DNA from: Leptospira sanjuanensis
Lineage (GTDB): Bacteria > Spirochaetota > Leptospiria > Leptospirales > Leptospiraceae
Length of the DNA stretch: 64,000 nt
Reading direction: 5' to 3'
Assembly (NCBI RefSeq): GCF_022267375.1
Contig: NZ_JAIZBH010000003.1
Coordinates: 22,953-86,952 of the forward strand
In this document: piece by piece, positions 17,143 to 26,502 of the stretch
Numbering within the stretch: position 1 is the stretch's first letter
Layout of the letters: each line of letters opens with the position of its first letter
Translations under genes and position numbers: made by a program
The notes under the pieces: model-generated
Seen by the model: the letters and a program-made list of their open reading frames with translations, nothing else
Databases searched by the model: none
What the model was told of the DNA's origin: nothing

Positions 17143-19461
17143 TTATTTCTCAATCATTACAAGTCTTGTAGAAACACCCGTTTGAACAAATGAACCTGGA
17201 CCTTTAAAAGATCCATCTGGAAGTTTTTCAGAATATCCTCCCTCGTCGTCTAACCATTCTCGAAAATTTTTGGCTTTGTTATCGGATCGAAAAAACGGTC
17301 CCTCCGACATGACGGCAACGAGTTTACCACCGGGTTTAAGGAGAGAATACGCGTGTCTTACGTGATCTATATCCTGACCTTTTTCAAAAGGCGGGTTCAT
17401 TAGAATTCGATCATATTGTTTGCCTGAAAATTCAAGAAAATCCCAATCGACTAAGGTGTGACCTTTTAAATTTAGAATTTCACGGAGTGTCCCGTTTTTT
17501 TCAATCGTATCGACATTGTATTTTTTCTTATCAAGTAAATCTGCAATATCTCCTTTTCCCGCTGACGGTTCTAAAACATCCATTCCCGGTTTGATGTCTG
17601 CTAAATCGATCATTTGAGTTATGATTTTTTTAGGAGTCGGGAAAAAGCCTGGATGTTTGGACCCGATTAAATTGTGTTCCAGTTTTTTTATTTTAATCTG
17701 TTCTTCACTCGGTTCCCCTTCTGAATATTCTTTGTAGAGTCGATAGAATTGATTTACCGCCTCTTGTACTTCGCCGGTGGTTTTAAATCCTAATTTTAGT
17801 AAGTTATGACTGTTTGAACTCCAATGCCCGTAGACTTTTCCTTTAAAATACAATTCGTATTTTTTTCCATCGATCGTAACTGTTGATTTACATTTTTCAG
17901 TCGCAGGTTTTGCGTATACGTTCTCATTTATTTTATGAATCAGTTCAGAAACTCTTCTGTATTTTTCAATTTCATTTAAATCGGTCGATTCGATCCATTC
18001 TTCTCCTGGTTTTGGATCTACTATGTTTTTCCTTGCAAACTCCATATCCTCTTTTGAAATGAGTCCCGCTTTGTGCGCCAATTCGATATTGTGTCCGTAT
18101 ATAGACCCATTGCTTCGTATGATCAGATCATTCTTTTTAGAAAATAATCCAAAGGTATTGAATCTATGAATCTGGACTGTTATGGGTTTGTCCTCTTGAT
18201 TTTCAGATTCTTTATCTTGATACTTAAAATAACTTCCCTTAGAAAGAATGGTTTCGACGTCCGCTTTTGACCGGATCGTTTTCAAATTTTCCGGTAAAAC
18301 ACCTATTTCGATTTCCTTTGCCATTCCTTTAAGGACGGCTTGAACTTTTCTTAAAGATTTCGCATCTTCTTGCATTGCCCAGGCAATTCCCGCGCGTCTT
18401 CTTGTAGGATTCTGTTTTGAAATCGGAGGATTTTCTTTGTGTTCGATTTGTGCGGTCATGTTACTTGCAAGATTTCTAAATTTTGTAGCAAGAACCGTTC
18501 TTTTTAAAGGATTTGTATCATCGATTTTTTTAGCTTCAATTTTCGAGTTATACGTAAGTAAGGATTCGGAGATATAGTTCTTTAAAACTTTTAAAACGAT
18601 TGAAGGTTCTTTAACGGGGATTTTGGAAAGGGTGTCTGTAATTAGAGAAGCGTTTACAGGTGGGATTAAATTTTTTGCGAGTGAATCGCGGATTTTCTCT
18701 AAGAATTCCGAGTCCTTTGGAGAAAGCGGAATTTCTTCGAATTCTTTAACAATTTTTACTAAAGAATTTGATTGTATCTCTTTTACGTTATACGAATTTA
18801 CGTCGTGTTTGCCTTCGGCGTTTTTGTTTCCAAGCAACGCTTCGGAACGTCTCTTCGATTCTTTAACGGTGCTCGATACAATGGCGCGAGTAATTTGATT
18901 CGAAACTTCACTCGAAATGGAAACGTATCTGTAAGAAAGATTTAGAAGAGTATTTATACTCTCAATTCCTTTCGATCTTTCAAAATACTCATTTGCCTTC
19001 TCTCCACCGTCTTCCGCTAAAAGTTTTTCAAAGACCCCATTTCTAAAATCTGATACGTTTTTTATTTTTTCAGGTATGAATACAGGTTTTTTATTTTGAA
19101 TTTTTTCAGATACGAGCGATTGGATGGAACGAATCGATTCAGGTTGTGAAGGTCTTTTATTTTTAAAAGATTCTTCCTGAAAAAGTAAAGGCTGGTTGTC
19201 CTTATTATTTTCAAAATCGTGTAATGGATTTTCTAAAGCTCCTTGTTTTCGTTCGATTAGTTTTCTTTTTTGATTTTTTACCGCTGCTTGTAGGTTTTTT
19301 GAAAATGGTGCACGGATTCGTTTCCACGCCCCGTCTTCGCCGCTCGGCTTGACTTTTTTCCATATCGATCCGTCGGAACGATAAGAAGGATGGCCGATTG
19401 GCAATCCATGGCTTTTTAGAATTTTTAGGGTGTTTAAAACGGATTCTCGAACAACGGACAT
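17143..19461 (-). CDS. Polyvalent protein with C-terminal N6-adenine-type methyltransferase
   Basis: 772 residues. From about residue 607 there is a class I SAM methyltransferase: FFPTPKKIITQMIDL, motif I DVLEPSAGKGD, an acidic motif II, and motif IV NPPF (RILMNPPFEKGQD), which is typical of N6-adenine enzymes. The N-terminal ~600 residues are unknown and contain SDGSIWKKVKPSGEDGAWKRI (residues about 29-48) and RRRAGIAWAMQEDAKSL. Large multi-domain proteins of this kind next to head genes are known as polyvalent proteins, thought to be packaged and injected with phage DNA. Its start codon sits within a hairpin (19455-19479). It may modify incoming DNA against restriction. Confidence 0.75.
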   Translation of the reverse strand: MSVVRESVLNTLKILKSHGLPIGHPSYRSDGSIWKKVKPSGEDGAWKRIRAPFSKNLQAAVKNQKRKLIERKQGALENPLHDFENNKDNQPLLFQEESFKNKRPSQPESIRSIQSLVSEKIQNKKPVFIPEKIKNVSDFRNGVFEKLLAEDGGEKANEYFERSKGIESINTLLNLSYRYVSISSEVSNQITRAIVSSTVKESKRRSEALLGNKNAEGKHDVNSYNVKEIQSNSLVKIVKEFEEIPLSPKDSEFLEKIRDSLAKNLIPPVNASLITDTLSKIPVKEPSIVLKVLKNYISESLLTYNSKIEAKKIDDTNPLKRTVLATKFRNLASNMTAQIEHKENPPISKQNPTRRRAGIAWAMQEDAKSLRKVQAVLKGMAKEIEIGVLPENLKTIRSKADVETILSKGSYFKYQDKESENQEDKPITVQIHRFNTFGLFSKKNDLIIRSNGSIYGHNIELAHKAGLISKEDMEFARKNIVDPKPGEEWIESTDLNEIEKYRRVSELIHKINENVYAKPATEKCKSTVTIDGKKYELYFKGKVYGHWSSNSHNLLKLGFKTTGEVQEAVNQFYRLYKEYSEGEPSEEQIKIKKLEHNLIGSKHPGFFPTPKKIITQMIDLADIKPGMDVLEPSAGKGDIADLLDKKKYNVDTIEKNGTLREILNLKGHTLVDWDFLEFSGKQYDRILMNPPFEKGQDIDHVRHAYSLLKPGGKLVAVMSEGPFFRSDNKAKNFREWLDDEGGYSEKLPDGSFKGPGSFVQTGVSTRLVMIEK

Positions 19462-19479
19462 TCAAAAAAAGAATGTCCG
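19455..19479 (-). promoter_or_regulatory. Hairpin over the start codon of the 772-aa gene
   Basis: Perfect 9-bp arms CGGACATTC (19455-19463) and GAATGTCCG (19471-19479) around a 7-nt homopolymer loop. The ATG (19461-19459) lies inside the 3' arm on the mRNA. No Shine-Dalgarno is visible upstream. Predicts translational control or a terminator-like attenuator. Confidence 0.55.
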
Positions 19480-19486
19480 CTATTTT

Positions 19487-19497
19487 ACCGTATCGGG
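19487..19497 (-). promoter_or_regulatory. CCGATACG element, copy at 19.5 kb
   Basis: Minus-strand CCCGATACGGT, 26-36 nt upstream of the 772-aa gene. The 8-mer CCGATACG recurs upstream of the genes starting at 24645, 28715 and 35435. Candidate shared promoter or activator element. Confidence 0.4.
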
Positions 19498-19504
19498 AAG
19501 AGAA

Positions 19505-19846
19505 TTATCCGGCGAGTTTGATTTTCGGCCGTATTGATCTCATAGGAGTATAGAAGAAGGTTTTTGCACACTCGCCGCAGGTTTGTCTTGAATAGCATCG
19601 AATCCAGGATTCAAATCCGTTATATCCTTGTACAAGGCCAAATTCTCGATATTTTTGATTCGAATAATCAAGATCGCAAAGGGTAACGCCCTCTTTCAGT
19701 TCTCCGTTTTTTCCCATCGTGCGCGAATAGTGAAAACTAGGTTCACCCTGGATCTTTACAACGCTAAAGATCTGTTCATTATCGTCTCTTTGTTCGCGCT
19801 TCTGAATCTCTTTTTTTATACTAGATTCTAAATGTCTTTTTTTCAT
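19505..19846 (-). CDS. Small phage protein with CxxC
   Basis: 113 residues, basic N-terminus (MKKRHLESSIKKEIQKREQR), then ...FESWIRCYSRQTCGECAKTF with a CGEC motif. A good ribosome-binding site (GAGAGGTAAGAA) precedes ATG 19846. No family recognised. First gene of the minus-strand head cluster after a gap; may bind metal or nucleic acid. Confidence 0.5.
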   Translation of the reverse strand: MKKRHLESSIKKEIQKREQRDDNEQIFSVVKIQGEPSFHYSRTMGKNGELKEGVTLCDLDYSNQKYREFGLVQGYNGFESWIRCYSRQTCGECAKTFFYTPMRSIRPKIKLAG

Positions 19847-20012
19847 TTCTTACCTCTCGTCCATATTCTGAAAGGGAGGACTCACATCTAATTTTTCAGC
19901 GGAAAGATATTAGAGTTTACTAATTTGTCTACTTCATTTTAATATTTCGTATATTTGGTTATGTCTTTAAAAAGTATTCATATTCTATGATTCATTTCTG
20001 AAAGTTATAATT

Positions 20013-20273
20013 TCAAAGATTATCGAATTTAAGTTTATATTCTATAAGACAAACTTCGCAAATCTGGCTTACACTATACTTTTCAAAAATTGTATCGAAT
20101 GAAAGGTTTCCTAATGACCCCATAATATAGAAAGGTGGAAAATTGAATGTATCGCAGAATATTTCCTTGCATATATCATTACAAATTAAATGGATTTTAT
20201 TATTTTTAAAGTCCCGATACGGGAATAAATTCTCGCATTGGCAACTCTTATCATTAGAATGCAAATGTATCAT
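20013..20273 (-). CDS. Uncertain small Cys-rich protein (86 aa)
   Basis: Eight Cys in 86 residues (CQCENLF, CNDICKEIFC, CEVCLIEYK), suggesting metal binding if real. No Shine-Dalgarno before ATG 20273 and A/T-rich flanks on both sides (19847-20012 and 20274-20407 show no other structure). Could be a genuine orphan or a chance reading frame. Confidence 0.35.
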   Translation of the reverse strand: MIHLHSNDKSCQCENLFPYRDFKNNKIHLICNDICKEIFCDTFNFPPFYIMGSLGNLSFDTIFEKYSVSQICEVCLIEYKLKFDNL

Positions 20274-20407
20274 TGTGAAAAATAATTTCCATTTATCTTG
20301 AAAAAGAAATCAATTTATTTATTAGTTTTTCTGATCGACAAAGACAATAGATCAGTCAATATCTTACCGTTCTTTCAAGTCACTTGAAGGGACAAAACAA
20401 CATACAT

Positions 20408-20450
20408 AAAAACGGCCTCCTAAGGGTGAGCACAATAAGGAGGCCGTTTT
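20408..20450. terminator. Strong bidirectional terminator
   Basis: AACGGCCTCCT and AGGAGGCCGTT form a 13-bp stem (20409-20421 with 20438-20450) around a 16-nt loop. It is flanked by A-runs on the left and T-runs on the right, so it can act in both directions. Lies just past the stop of the baseplate hub gene (20453). Confidence 0.85.
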
Positions 20451-20452
20451 CA

Positions 20453-22018
20453 TTATTCTTCTACAAAGCTCGAAGCCGACGGACTCCATTTGAAAGAAAC
20501 CGTACTTGCAGCCTTCACAGCACCCTCTGAAAACTCGTCAACTACGTCCGTAATATACCCAAAATTACAAATTTCATCTTCCGGGAATGGATAGGATTTT
20601 CGCGGTGATGTTGCGATTTGAAACGGCATTCCGGTACGAATCGGAATGAAAGGAATCTCAAACGATCCATATCCAATTTTTAATTCTTCTATGTCGCAGA
20701 ATATTCTAAATAAAAGATCGCAGATTTTGGAAAGCTCGTCCTTGTAACCACCCTTCTTTTTTAAACTTAAATTCTCTTCCCGAAAGACGAGTCCTGGAAT
20801 TTTAACGTGTAAAAGTTTTGGTCCGAAGATACTTCTTAGTTTGTCTTCGTATTTTGGTTCGGAAAGAACGGTTCCAAACTGTTGAAACGTGTTTTGAATA
20901 ACATGAACACCGGCGATTACGTTTTCTTCGGACTCATCCGCTTTGAAATACTTCAAGTCCTCTAAAAGAAAAATGTATCCTGCATCGATTCCGAAACTTT
21001 TCAGATCTCTGTATTTGCCGTTTTCCGAAAACATATAAAACGGTGTCGGACGAAATACGACTTTTGATTCATACTTACCGACTTCGTATTCTTCAATTCT
21101 TGAAGAACCGATTTCACCAAATGTAACTCCTTTTCCGTAATGATCGTCGATTTCAAAGGTTTCCAGAGGATCGACAAAGAGTTCATAGAGAGGTTCGCAA
21201 AGATACGATCTAAGAATTTCCCAAAAGTTTATATACTGCCCGATTGTGAACGAACTAAGAATTTGCGATTCATATACGAAATTTTCCGTGTATGCTTTTT
21301 TCGGTGGAAGAAAAGTTAAAAGCGCATCCGGATCTTGTTCTGAAGTTAGAGAAAGAATTTTTTTGTCTGCATATCTTGAAACGTTTAGAAGTTTACAAAA
21401 GAACTCGTCCCAAAAGTTTTTTAAAAGGTCGGAGAGTTGTCCTTGTAAAAGGACTTTGGCTGCGCTTGTGATAACGCCTGTATACGCATTTTGAGTCCGT
21501 GCTTGTGGTTGACCTTCCGACCTCTGAAAGTCAATAAAAAAGTCAGTTTCAGAAAGGATCGTTTCGATCGCTGATATGTTTATCGATACATACGTTTTTC
21601 CATCCGCTGAGTATTCACGAGGTGCGGACTTTATTTTCCCGCAGTTTAGTTTTTTAAATCCTGTTTTTTTAGAACTCTCTGATCCGTTATCGTAGTAAAG
21701 AAAAACGATACTTCTTACCCGGAAAATATCCTTGAATCGTAAACACTCCCCGTTCTCAATCTCGTTTAATCTAAGAGGTTCATTTTCCCCAACCTGAACG
21801 AAATAACTTTCCCGGTAAGGAACCGATAACGAAATCCCTCCACGACCGGCGGTTAAAGACCTGTGAGAACGTATTTGAGTAACATACTCAACGGGGAAAA
21901 AAATATTTCTGGAAGATCCAGGAAGCCGAATTTCGATCGCAAGTCGCTTTGGTGGAGTTGAAATATCCGTTCGGGAAGTAATGGAAAGAATTTCATTCGA
22001 GTTTTGAAGGGAAGGCAT
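20453..22018 (-). CDS. Baseplate hub-like protein
   Basis: About 521 residues from ATG 22018 (a TTG at 22024 would add two residues); AGGA lies 10 nt upstream. No short signature, but the N-terminal barrel-like region (RLAIEIRLPGSSRNIFFPVEYVTQIRSHR), size and position immediately after the spike gene fit the hub (gpD/XkdQ role) that links tube and spike. Last gene before a strong terminator. Function by synteny only. Confidence 0.5.
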   Translation of the reverse strand: MPSLQNSNEILSITSRTDISTPPKRLAIEIRLPGSSRNIFFPVEYVTQIRSHRSLTAGRGGISLSVPYRESYFVQVGENEPLRLNEIENGECLRFKDIFRVRSIVFLYYDNGSESSKKTGFKKLNCGKIKSAPREYSADGKTYVSINISAIETILSETDFFIDFQRSEGQPQARTQNAYTGVITSAAKVLLQGQLSDLLKNFWDEFFCKLLNVSRYADKKILSLTSEQDPDALLTFLPPKKAYTENFVYESQILSSFTIGQYINFWEILRSYLCEPLYELFVDPLETFEIDDHYGKGVTFGEIGSSRIEEYEVGKYESKVVFRPTPFYMFSENGKYRDLKSFGIDAGYIFLLEDLKYFKADESEENVIAGVHVIQNTFQQFGTVLSEPKYEDKLRSIFGPKLLHVKIPGLVFREENLSLKKKGGYKDELSKICDLLFRIFCDIEELKIGYGSFEIPFIPIRTGMPFQIATSPRKSYPFPEDEICNFGYITDVVDEFSEGAVKAASTVSFKWSPSASSFVEE

Positions 22019-22042
22019 TTCCAAATCCTATTCAAGAAAACA

Positions 22043-22744
22043 TCAAATCGGAGGGCCGGACTTTGTTTGCGCGAGTGGACCGGGTGAATATGCGTGTCCG
22101 TGTTCGTTGAATTCCGTTCCGGAAGAAACTAGTCCCTCGTCCGATTCAATTTTCCCGGTTGCTTTGATTTTTCCCGTCTGAGTTGTGTCGCCGGTGATGT
22201 CGACGTTTCCGTTTATTTTTAGATCTCCGGAAATTTCTAAACTCGAAAGATTGAGTTTTCCTTTTTTTGATTCGAAATCGAGTTCAAAAACGATTTGCTG
22301 GCCTGAGTCATACACTTCAATTTTGTTTGTGGTTTGCCTTACACAAAAACCGGACTCGTGAAAATCGATTATATCTTTCTCGGGATCTAAGAACGGATAT
22401 TTTTCCCAAAAAGAATTCAAGTTCGAAAGATCGGAATCCATTGTCGGAAAAGAAAATCCCTTTGTGATAACGGGACTGCGATACGACCCGCCAATAAATT
22501 CAAGCAAGACCATCTGATCTTTCTTTAAAGAAAAAGCTCTCCCATGCGCGTTACCGTTCTGGGAAAGCGCGGGTCCGAAATACCGGATATTCTTAAACGG
22601 TTCCCCGAACGTTGTGATTACGTTCGCGCGAAACCTAGGAAGAACTTCCGTAACTCTTGCAAAAACCGGAGGTGCAAAACGCGCATCCAGTGAACTTGGA
22701 CGATTTTCAAACTCAAAAGAATCGTTTGAAAAATTTCCTCTCAT
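22043..22744 (-). CDS. Baseplate spike protein (gpV/gp45-like)
   Basis: 233 residues. An OB-fold N-terminal part (PPVFARVTEVLPRFRANVIT; FSLKKDQMVLLEFIGGSYRSP) is followed by a repetitive beta-helix shaft (LEISGDLKINGNVDITGDT, TGKIKATGKIESDEGL) and an apex FNEHGHAYSPG. The HxH is the iron-binding tip motif of P2 gpV/Mu gp45 spikes. Starts at ATG overlapping the preceding gene stop by 4 bp. Pierces the outer membrane. Confidence 0.85.
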   Translation of the reverse strand: MRGNFSNDSFEFENRPSSLDARFAPPVFARVTEVLPRFRANVITTFGEPFKNIRYFGPALSQNGNAHGRAFSLKKDQMVLLEFIGGSYRSPVITKGFSFPTMDSDLSNLNSFWEKYPFLDPEKDIIDFHESGFCVRQTTNKIEVYDSGQQIVFELDFESKKGKLNLSSLEISGDLKINGNVDITGDTTQTGKIKATGKIESDEGLVSSGTEFNEHGHAYSPGPLAQTKSGPPI

Positions 22745-24645
22745 ACCGAAAGTATCACGCTTCCGCCGGAGATACTTTCGAGTTTAAACTGAAAATAAAG
22801 TCCATCACCGTCTTGGATAACCCCTATGTAAGTCGCTCGTTTTACTCTTGGATCGCTATGGAATTGATTTAAAAATTCGTTTATGAATTTTTTTTGAGCT
22901 ATCGTATCGATTGTTTCACCGGGTGGGAACGGGTTTCCGAGCTTGGGAGCTTGAATAAGCGAGCCTTGTTCTATATCGATTAAATCAAGTTTTTCGTTGA
23001 TTAAAGTCTCATCCCCCTCAACGAGTGCAAGATCTCCGGTCGGGGAAACCTCTATACCTCTGTTCTCATTCAAACGAATATCGCATCCAAGTAGCGCAAT
23101 TTCTAAATCTTTAGGTTTTGGAGTTTCGGGAAGTGTTGTAAAAACGTTCGTATGTGTTCCGTACGGAATCATAACCGCACGAGGAAGCGCGCGAGAGAAG
23201 TCCCCTACTCCATTGTATCTTGCGAGTGCTTGGGCGAGAGTTTCGTCTCCTAGTTTTGTTTGTGCAATATTCTCCCAGGTCTCGCCAGAGTTTACCGGAT
23301 GAATTGAAAATTCGTTGTCAACGGATGCTTGATTGAGTGCAGCCTTAGTCTCTATTAAAATCTCATTTGCAGAAACAGCAAACTTGTAAACGTCATTGTC
23401 CACCCAAACAGACAAGTCCGCGTTCGGTTGCAGTGCCATGGCCTCAATAGATCCAGTCTCATCGACGCCGATTAAAACTTGCGAAATTAAAGAGATAAGC
23501 GCGCTACAATCGTTTAGAGAAGTATCAAGATTTTGTCGAAACTCAGCTTCGTTCGATCTGGATTTCCTGTTTGCCTCATCGATTTTTTCTGAAATTTCTT
23601 CAGCATGGAATCCTCTTCTTTTTTTGGTGATTCCTAATTCTTTCTTTGCAGATTCAAAAGTTTTACGTGCGAGTTTTCCTTGTGAGTCAAACTGGTCTTT
23701 CATCCTTTCCCAAGATCCGGTAAGACGTTTTGCGGAACTGGCAAATACCTGAACACCTCTTGCAACTCCAAGGAGCGCACCAGAGAGTTCTAAGGGAAGA
23801 TTGATTATATTTTCAAGTTCATTCATTAGCCCGGAGATAGATCGCATTGGATTGAAACCGGACCTTACAAGCGGACTTGAAATTTTTGAATCGAGTTCTT
23901 TTACGACAGTAAGAGAAAGGGAATACTTGTAAGTATTGGTATCCGAAACCGATCTTGAAATCGTAAATCCGGATGCGGGTACAACTACCTCAACTGTGCG
24001 TCCACGGTCGTAGTCACGAAAAACAAACGCATGAGTTTTCCAGGTAAGACGTTTTTCTGCGAAAACCTTTGTGATCTTTGAAGCTTGCGGATCATTTGAG
24101 TTGTATTCTACTCTTTCAAGGCTTTTTGAATGGTGAAGAAAAAACATGAAATCTTGAAACTCGCCAAGACCCGAACGAAAGTCTCCTCCGGCGAGACTCA
24201 AATAACTGCTTCTTACCTTGTCGTAATAACTCGAAACTTTGTTTTTTAGAATCGCCTTTCCGGCGGAGAACGCGCTTTGAACAAACCCGGAACCTGTATC
24301 GCCCGGTATTCCACTCTTTGGTGCACCCGGTAATCCTAGGTGAAAAATGTGGAACTCCCCTTCTAATTTAATTTCCGAATTGTCCGGTCCGTAATCGATT
24401 ACGGTCACACCGCCAAACGTTTTTTCTATATTCGTGCGGTATTTAAAATTTTCCGTATAGGAAAGAGGGCCGTTTACAAAAAAATATTCCTCTCCCCCAG
24501 AAATAGAATATGATCCGTTTTTTGATTTTTCATAGAACGAGAAACTAAAAACGTTTTTGGGTTCATACGTCGGGGAGAGGCTTCCCGAAAACGCGTTACT
24601 CGTAACCGAGTTAAATCCGGACTTAGCAAGATCAAGTGCACCCAC
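22741..24645 (-). CDS. LysM + gp25 fused baseplate protein
   Basis: 634 residues from a GTG start (24645). The N-terminal ~240 residues are beta-rich and probably structural (FTISRSVSDTNTYKYSLSL resembles tail-hub proteins). A LysM-like domain follows at about 455-500 (HPVNSGETWENIAQTKLGDETLAQALARYN). The C-terminus (about 525-634) matches the gp25/gpW wedge protein pattern: GCDIRLNENRGIEVSPTGDL ... FHSDPRVKRATYIGVIQDGD. In many myoviruses XkdP-type LysM and XkdS/gp25 proteins are separate; here they appear fused. Directly upstream of the spike. Confidence 0.75.
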   Translation of the reverse strand: MGALDLAKSGFNSVTSNAFSGSLSPTYEPKNVFSFSFYEKSKNGSYSISGGEEYFFVNGPLSYTENFKYRTNIEKTFGGVTVIDYGPDNSEIKLEGEFHIFHLGLPGAPKSGIPGDTGSGFVQSAFSAGKAILKNKVSSYYDKVRSSYLSLAGGDFRSGLGEFQDFMFFLHHSKSLERVEYNSNDPQASKITKVFAEKRLTWKTHAFVFRDYDRGRTVEVVVPASGFTISRSVSDTNTYKYSLSLTVVKELDSKISSPLVRSGFNPMRSISGLMNELENIINLPLELSGALLGVARGVQVFASSAKRLTGSWERMKDQFDSQGKLARKTFESAKKELGITKKRRGFHAEEISEKIDEANRKSRSNEAEFRQNLDTSLNDCSALISLISQVLIGVDETGSIEAMALQPNADLSVWVDNDVYKFAVSANEILIETKAALNQASVDNEFSIHPVNSGETWENIAQTKLGDETLAQALARYNGVGDFSRALPRAVMIPYGTHTNVFTTLPETPKPKDLEIALLGCDIRLNENRGIEVSPTGDLALVEGDETLINEKLDLIDIEQGSLIQAPKLGNPFPPGETIDTIAQKKFINEFLNQFHSDPRVKRATYIGVIQDGDGLYFQFKLESISGGSVILSV

Positions 24646-24703
24646 GCAGTGAAATATAACGCGTTTGATCCCGTATCGGGGATTTCTCCGATACTAATTT
24701 TTC
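24646..24703. promoter_or_regulatory. Divergent control region with opposed CCGATAC sites
   Basis: 58 bp between the GTG of the baseplate fusion (minus) and the TTG/GTG of baseplate J (plus). GTATCGG (24673-24679) and CCGATAC (24688-24694) form an inverted repeat separated by 8 nt. Each arm points toward one gene, and the minus-strand copy extends to CCGATACG. Could be two divergent promoter elements or one operator. Confidence 0.55.
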
Positions 24704-25909
24704 TTGGTAAATCGAAACGTGGCTTCTCCGTACGTTCCGAAAACCGCACTCGAGTACCGGCTTGCGATTCAAAATTATTTAATCTCACAAGGATCAAGGC
24801 TTTCAAATTTCAATCCGGGTTCGAGGATCTCAACGTGGATTTCCGCAGTGGCTTCGGTTCTTGCGGAAGGAGATCTAAGAACCAAAGAGGGATTTGAGTA
24901 TTCCACTCTTGAGGGAATGTACAAAACTCTCGGCTATTCTCGTTTACCGGGTTTAAAATCAGTCGGCATTGTTCGTATTGAACATTCAGGTCACATTTCA
25001 AACCTCACTATTCCGGTTTTCAAACTCGACTTGTTCGGTCTTAGTTTCGAATCCATTGCACCTGTTACGATTCCTTTCGGTGACAGTTTTGCAGAAATCG
25101 AAGTACGAGCAACCGAGCCAGGTGTTGACTACAATATCCGACGACTTTCGATCAACACGACGGAGGGACTTGGAACTTTAAATATTGAACTCCCACCTAA
25201 TACAAGAGTCTGGAATCCGTCCGACTTCTCCGGAGGTACAAACAAAGAAACCGAAGAGTCCCGTCTAAAAAGATTCCGCGATTTTATTATTTCTTTGGGT
25301 CGTTCAACACCTCTTGGAATCTATACCGCGGTAATTTCGATTCCCGGAATCGCTGGAGCACAACTTAAAACAAACGTGAATCCGGTTTCGGGTGAGCGAG
25401 AACTCGGCTGGATTAACATTTTTGTTTCCGACGGAACTTCAAACCCACCGCAAACGCTTCTAGACTTGGTTCAAAAAACAATCGAAGGGGATCTAAAAGA
25501 CCCTGTTAATTTTCCTGGATACGCGGCGGCTGGAACTCAAGTTTGTGTATTTCAAATTCCAGTTATCGGAATCAGTGTAAGATTCGAATTAGAAATTCTG
25601 AATACGTCCTTTCTTTCTTTGGATGATGCGTTGTCCATTGCGACAAACAAAATCACAAACTATCTGAATACACTCCCCGTCGGTTTCGATGTACTTTTAA
25701 AACAAATCGAAGGAACAATTCTAAAAGCGCACCCCGACTTTTACAAGGTTCATGTTCTTGAATTCTACGGAAAACTTGCAAGCGATCCAATACCAAATCC
25801 AGTTCCAACGCTAACCGACATTTCCGTTCCTTCCAATTATCTTCCTAGAACCGGAGGAACCTCCGGCGGATTTATTTCAGGTATTGTTTCAAAGGTAAAT
25901 CCCGCGTGA
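24704..25909 (+). CDS. Baseplate J-like protein (gpJ/gp47)
   Basis: 401 residues from TTG 24704; GTG 24719 (VASPYVPKTALEYR) is a close alternative. Typical J features: SRLSNFNPGSRISTWISAVA near the N-terminus, AEIEVRATEPGVDYNIRRL in the middle, SGGTNKETEESRLKRFRDFI before the second domain, then GAQLKTNVNPVSGERELGWI. Forms the wedge/ring that holds fibres. It opens a short + strand operon (24.7-28.4 kb) that is divergent from the rest of the tail genes. Confidence 0.85.
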   Translation: MVNRNVASPYVPKTALEYRLAIQNYLISQGSRLSNFNPGSRISTWISAVASVLAEGDLRTKEGFEYSTLEGMYKTLGYSRLPGLKSVGIVRIEHSGHISNLTIPVFKLDLFGLSFESIAPVTIPFGDSFAEIEVRATEPGVDYNIRRLSINTTEGLGTLNIELPPNTRVWNPSDFSGGTNKETEESRLKRFRDFIISLGRSTPLGIYTAVISIPGIAGAQLKTNVNPVSGERELGWINIFVSDGTSNPPQTLLDLVQKTIEGDLKDPVNFPGYAAAGTQVCVFQIPVIGISVRFELEILNTSFLSLDDALSIATNKITNYLNTLPVGFDVLLKQIEGTILKAHPDFYKVHVLEFYGKLASDPIPNPVPTLTDISVPSNYLPRTGGTSGGFISGIVSKVNPA

Positions 25910-26502
25910 CCTCAAACAAACTTCTCTCAAGACTTCCGCAGTTTAACGAAACCGATCCGGTTTTTAAAGTTCTTTTTGGTGACACGGATAGACCTGAACT
26001 TTCTGTCACGAATATCAACGATATAAACAAAGGTGCGACATACAACGCGATCGAATGGCACCTCCGTTACCAAGAACTTGCAACACGTTGCGCGATTCTT
26101 ACCGAGGCCGAAGGTCATTTCCTCGTTAAGTGGGCGGAGTTTTTAGGAATCGAACGTCCTCCCGGAATGAATGATCCGGAGTTTGTCGGATACATTTTAG
26201 GATACGTTCTTTCAAACGAACTCACACTTACAAAAATTGCGGAACTCTTTCCACTTCCCGACTTCGCCGTTCTTCGGTGCGATGAGTTAGGTTTTGCATC
26301 CGAGATTTCCGCGACAGACCTAGGTCTTACCCTTCCCGGCCCTGGAACAAAGGCCGTCTCCTCTATCGTCACCCCGGACCGTCTTGTGACCTATATCATC
26401 GTCGATGATTTTAAAAAAATCTCTGACACACAAATCACCGAACTCAATCGAATTCTTGCCGCCGGAACCGGCGTTTACATCGGAGAAAGAAACAATGCCT
26501 GA
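25906..26502 (+). CDS. gpI-like baseplate/tail protein
   Basis: 198 residues, GTG start overlapping the J stop by 4 bp (GTGA). Downstream of J, the usual place of gpI/Mu gp48. Contains HFLVKWAEFLGIERPPGMNDPEF and DFKKISDTQITELNRILAAG, helical then beta. Synteny-based call; links J to fibres. Confidence 0.6.
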   Translation: MTSNKLLSRLPQFNETDPVFKVLFGDTDRPELSVTNINDINKGATYNAIEWHLRYQELATRCAILTEAEGHFLVKWAEFLGIERPPGMNDPEFVGYILGYVLSNELTLTKIAELFPLPDFAVLRCDELGFASEISATDLGLTLPGPGTKAVSSIVTPDRLVTYIIVDDFKKISDTQITELNRILAAGTGVYIGERNNA

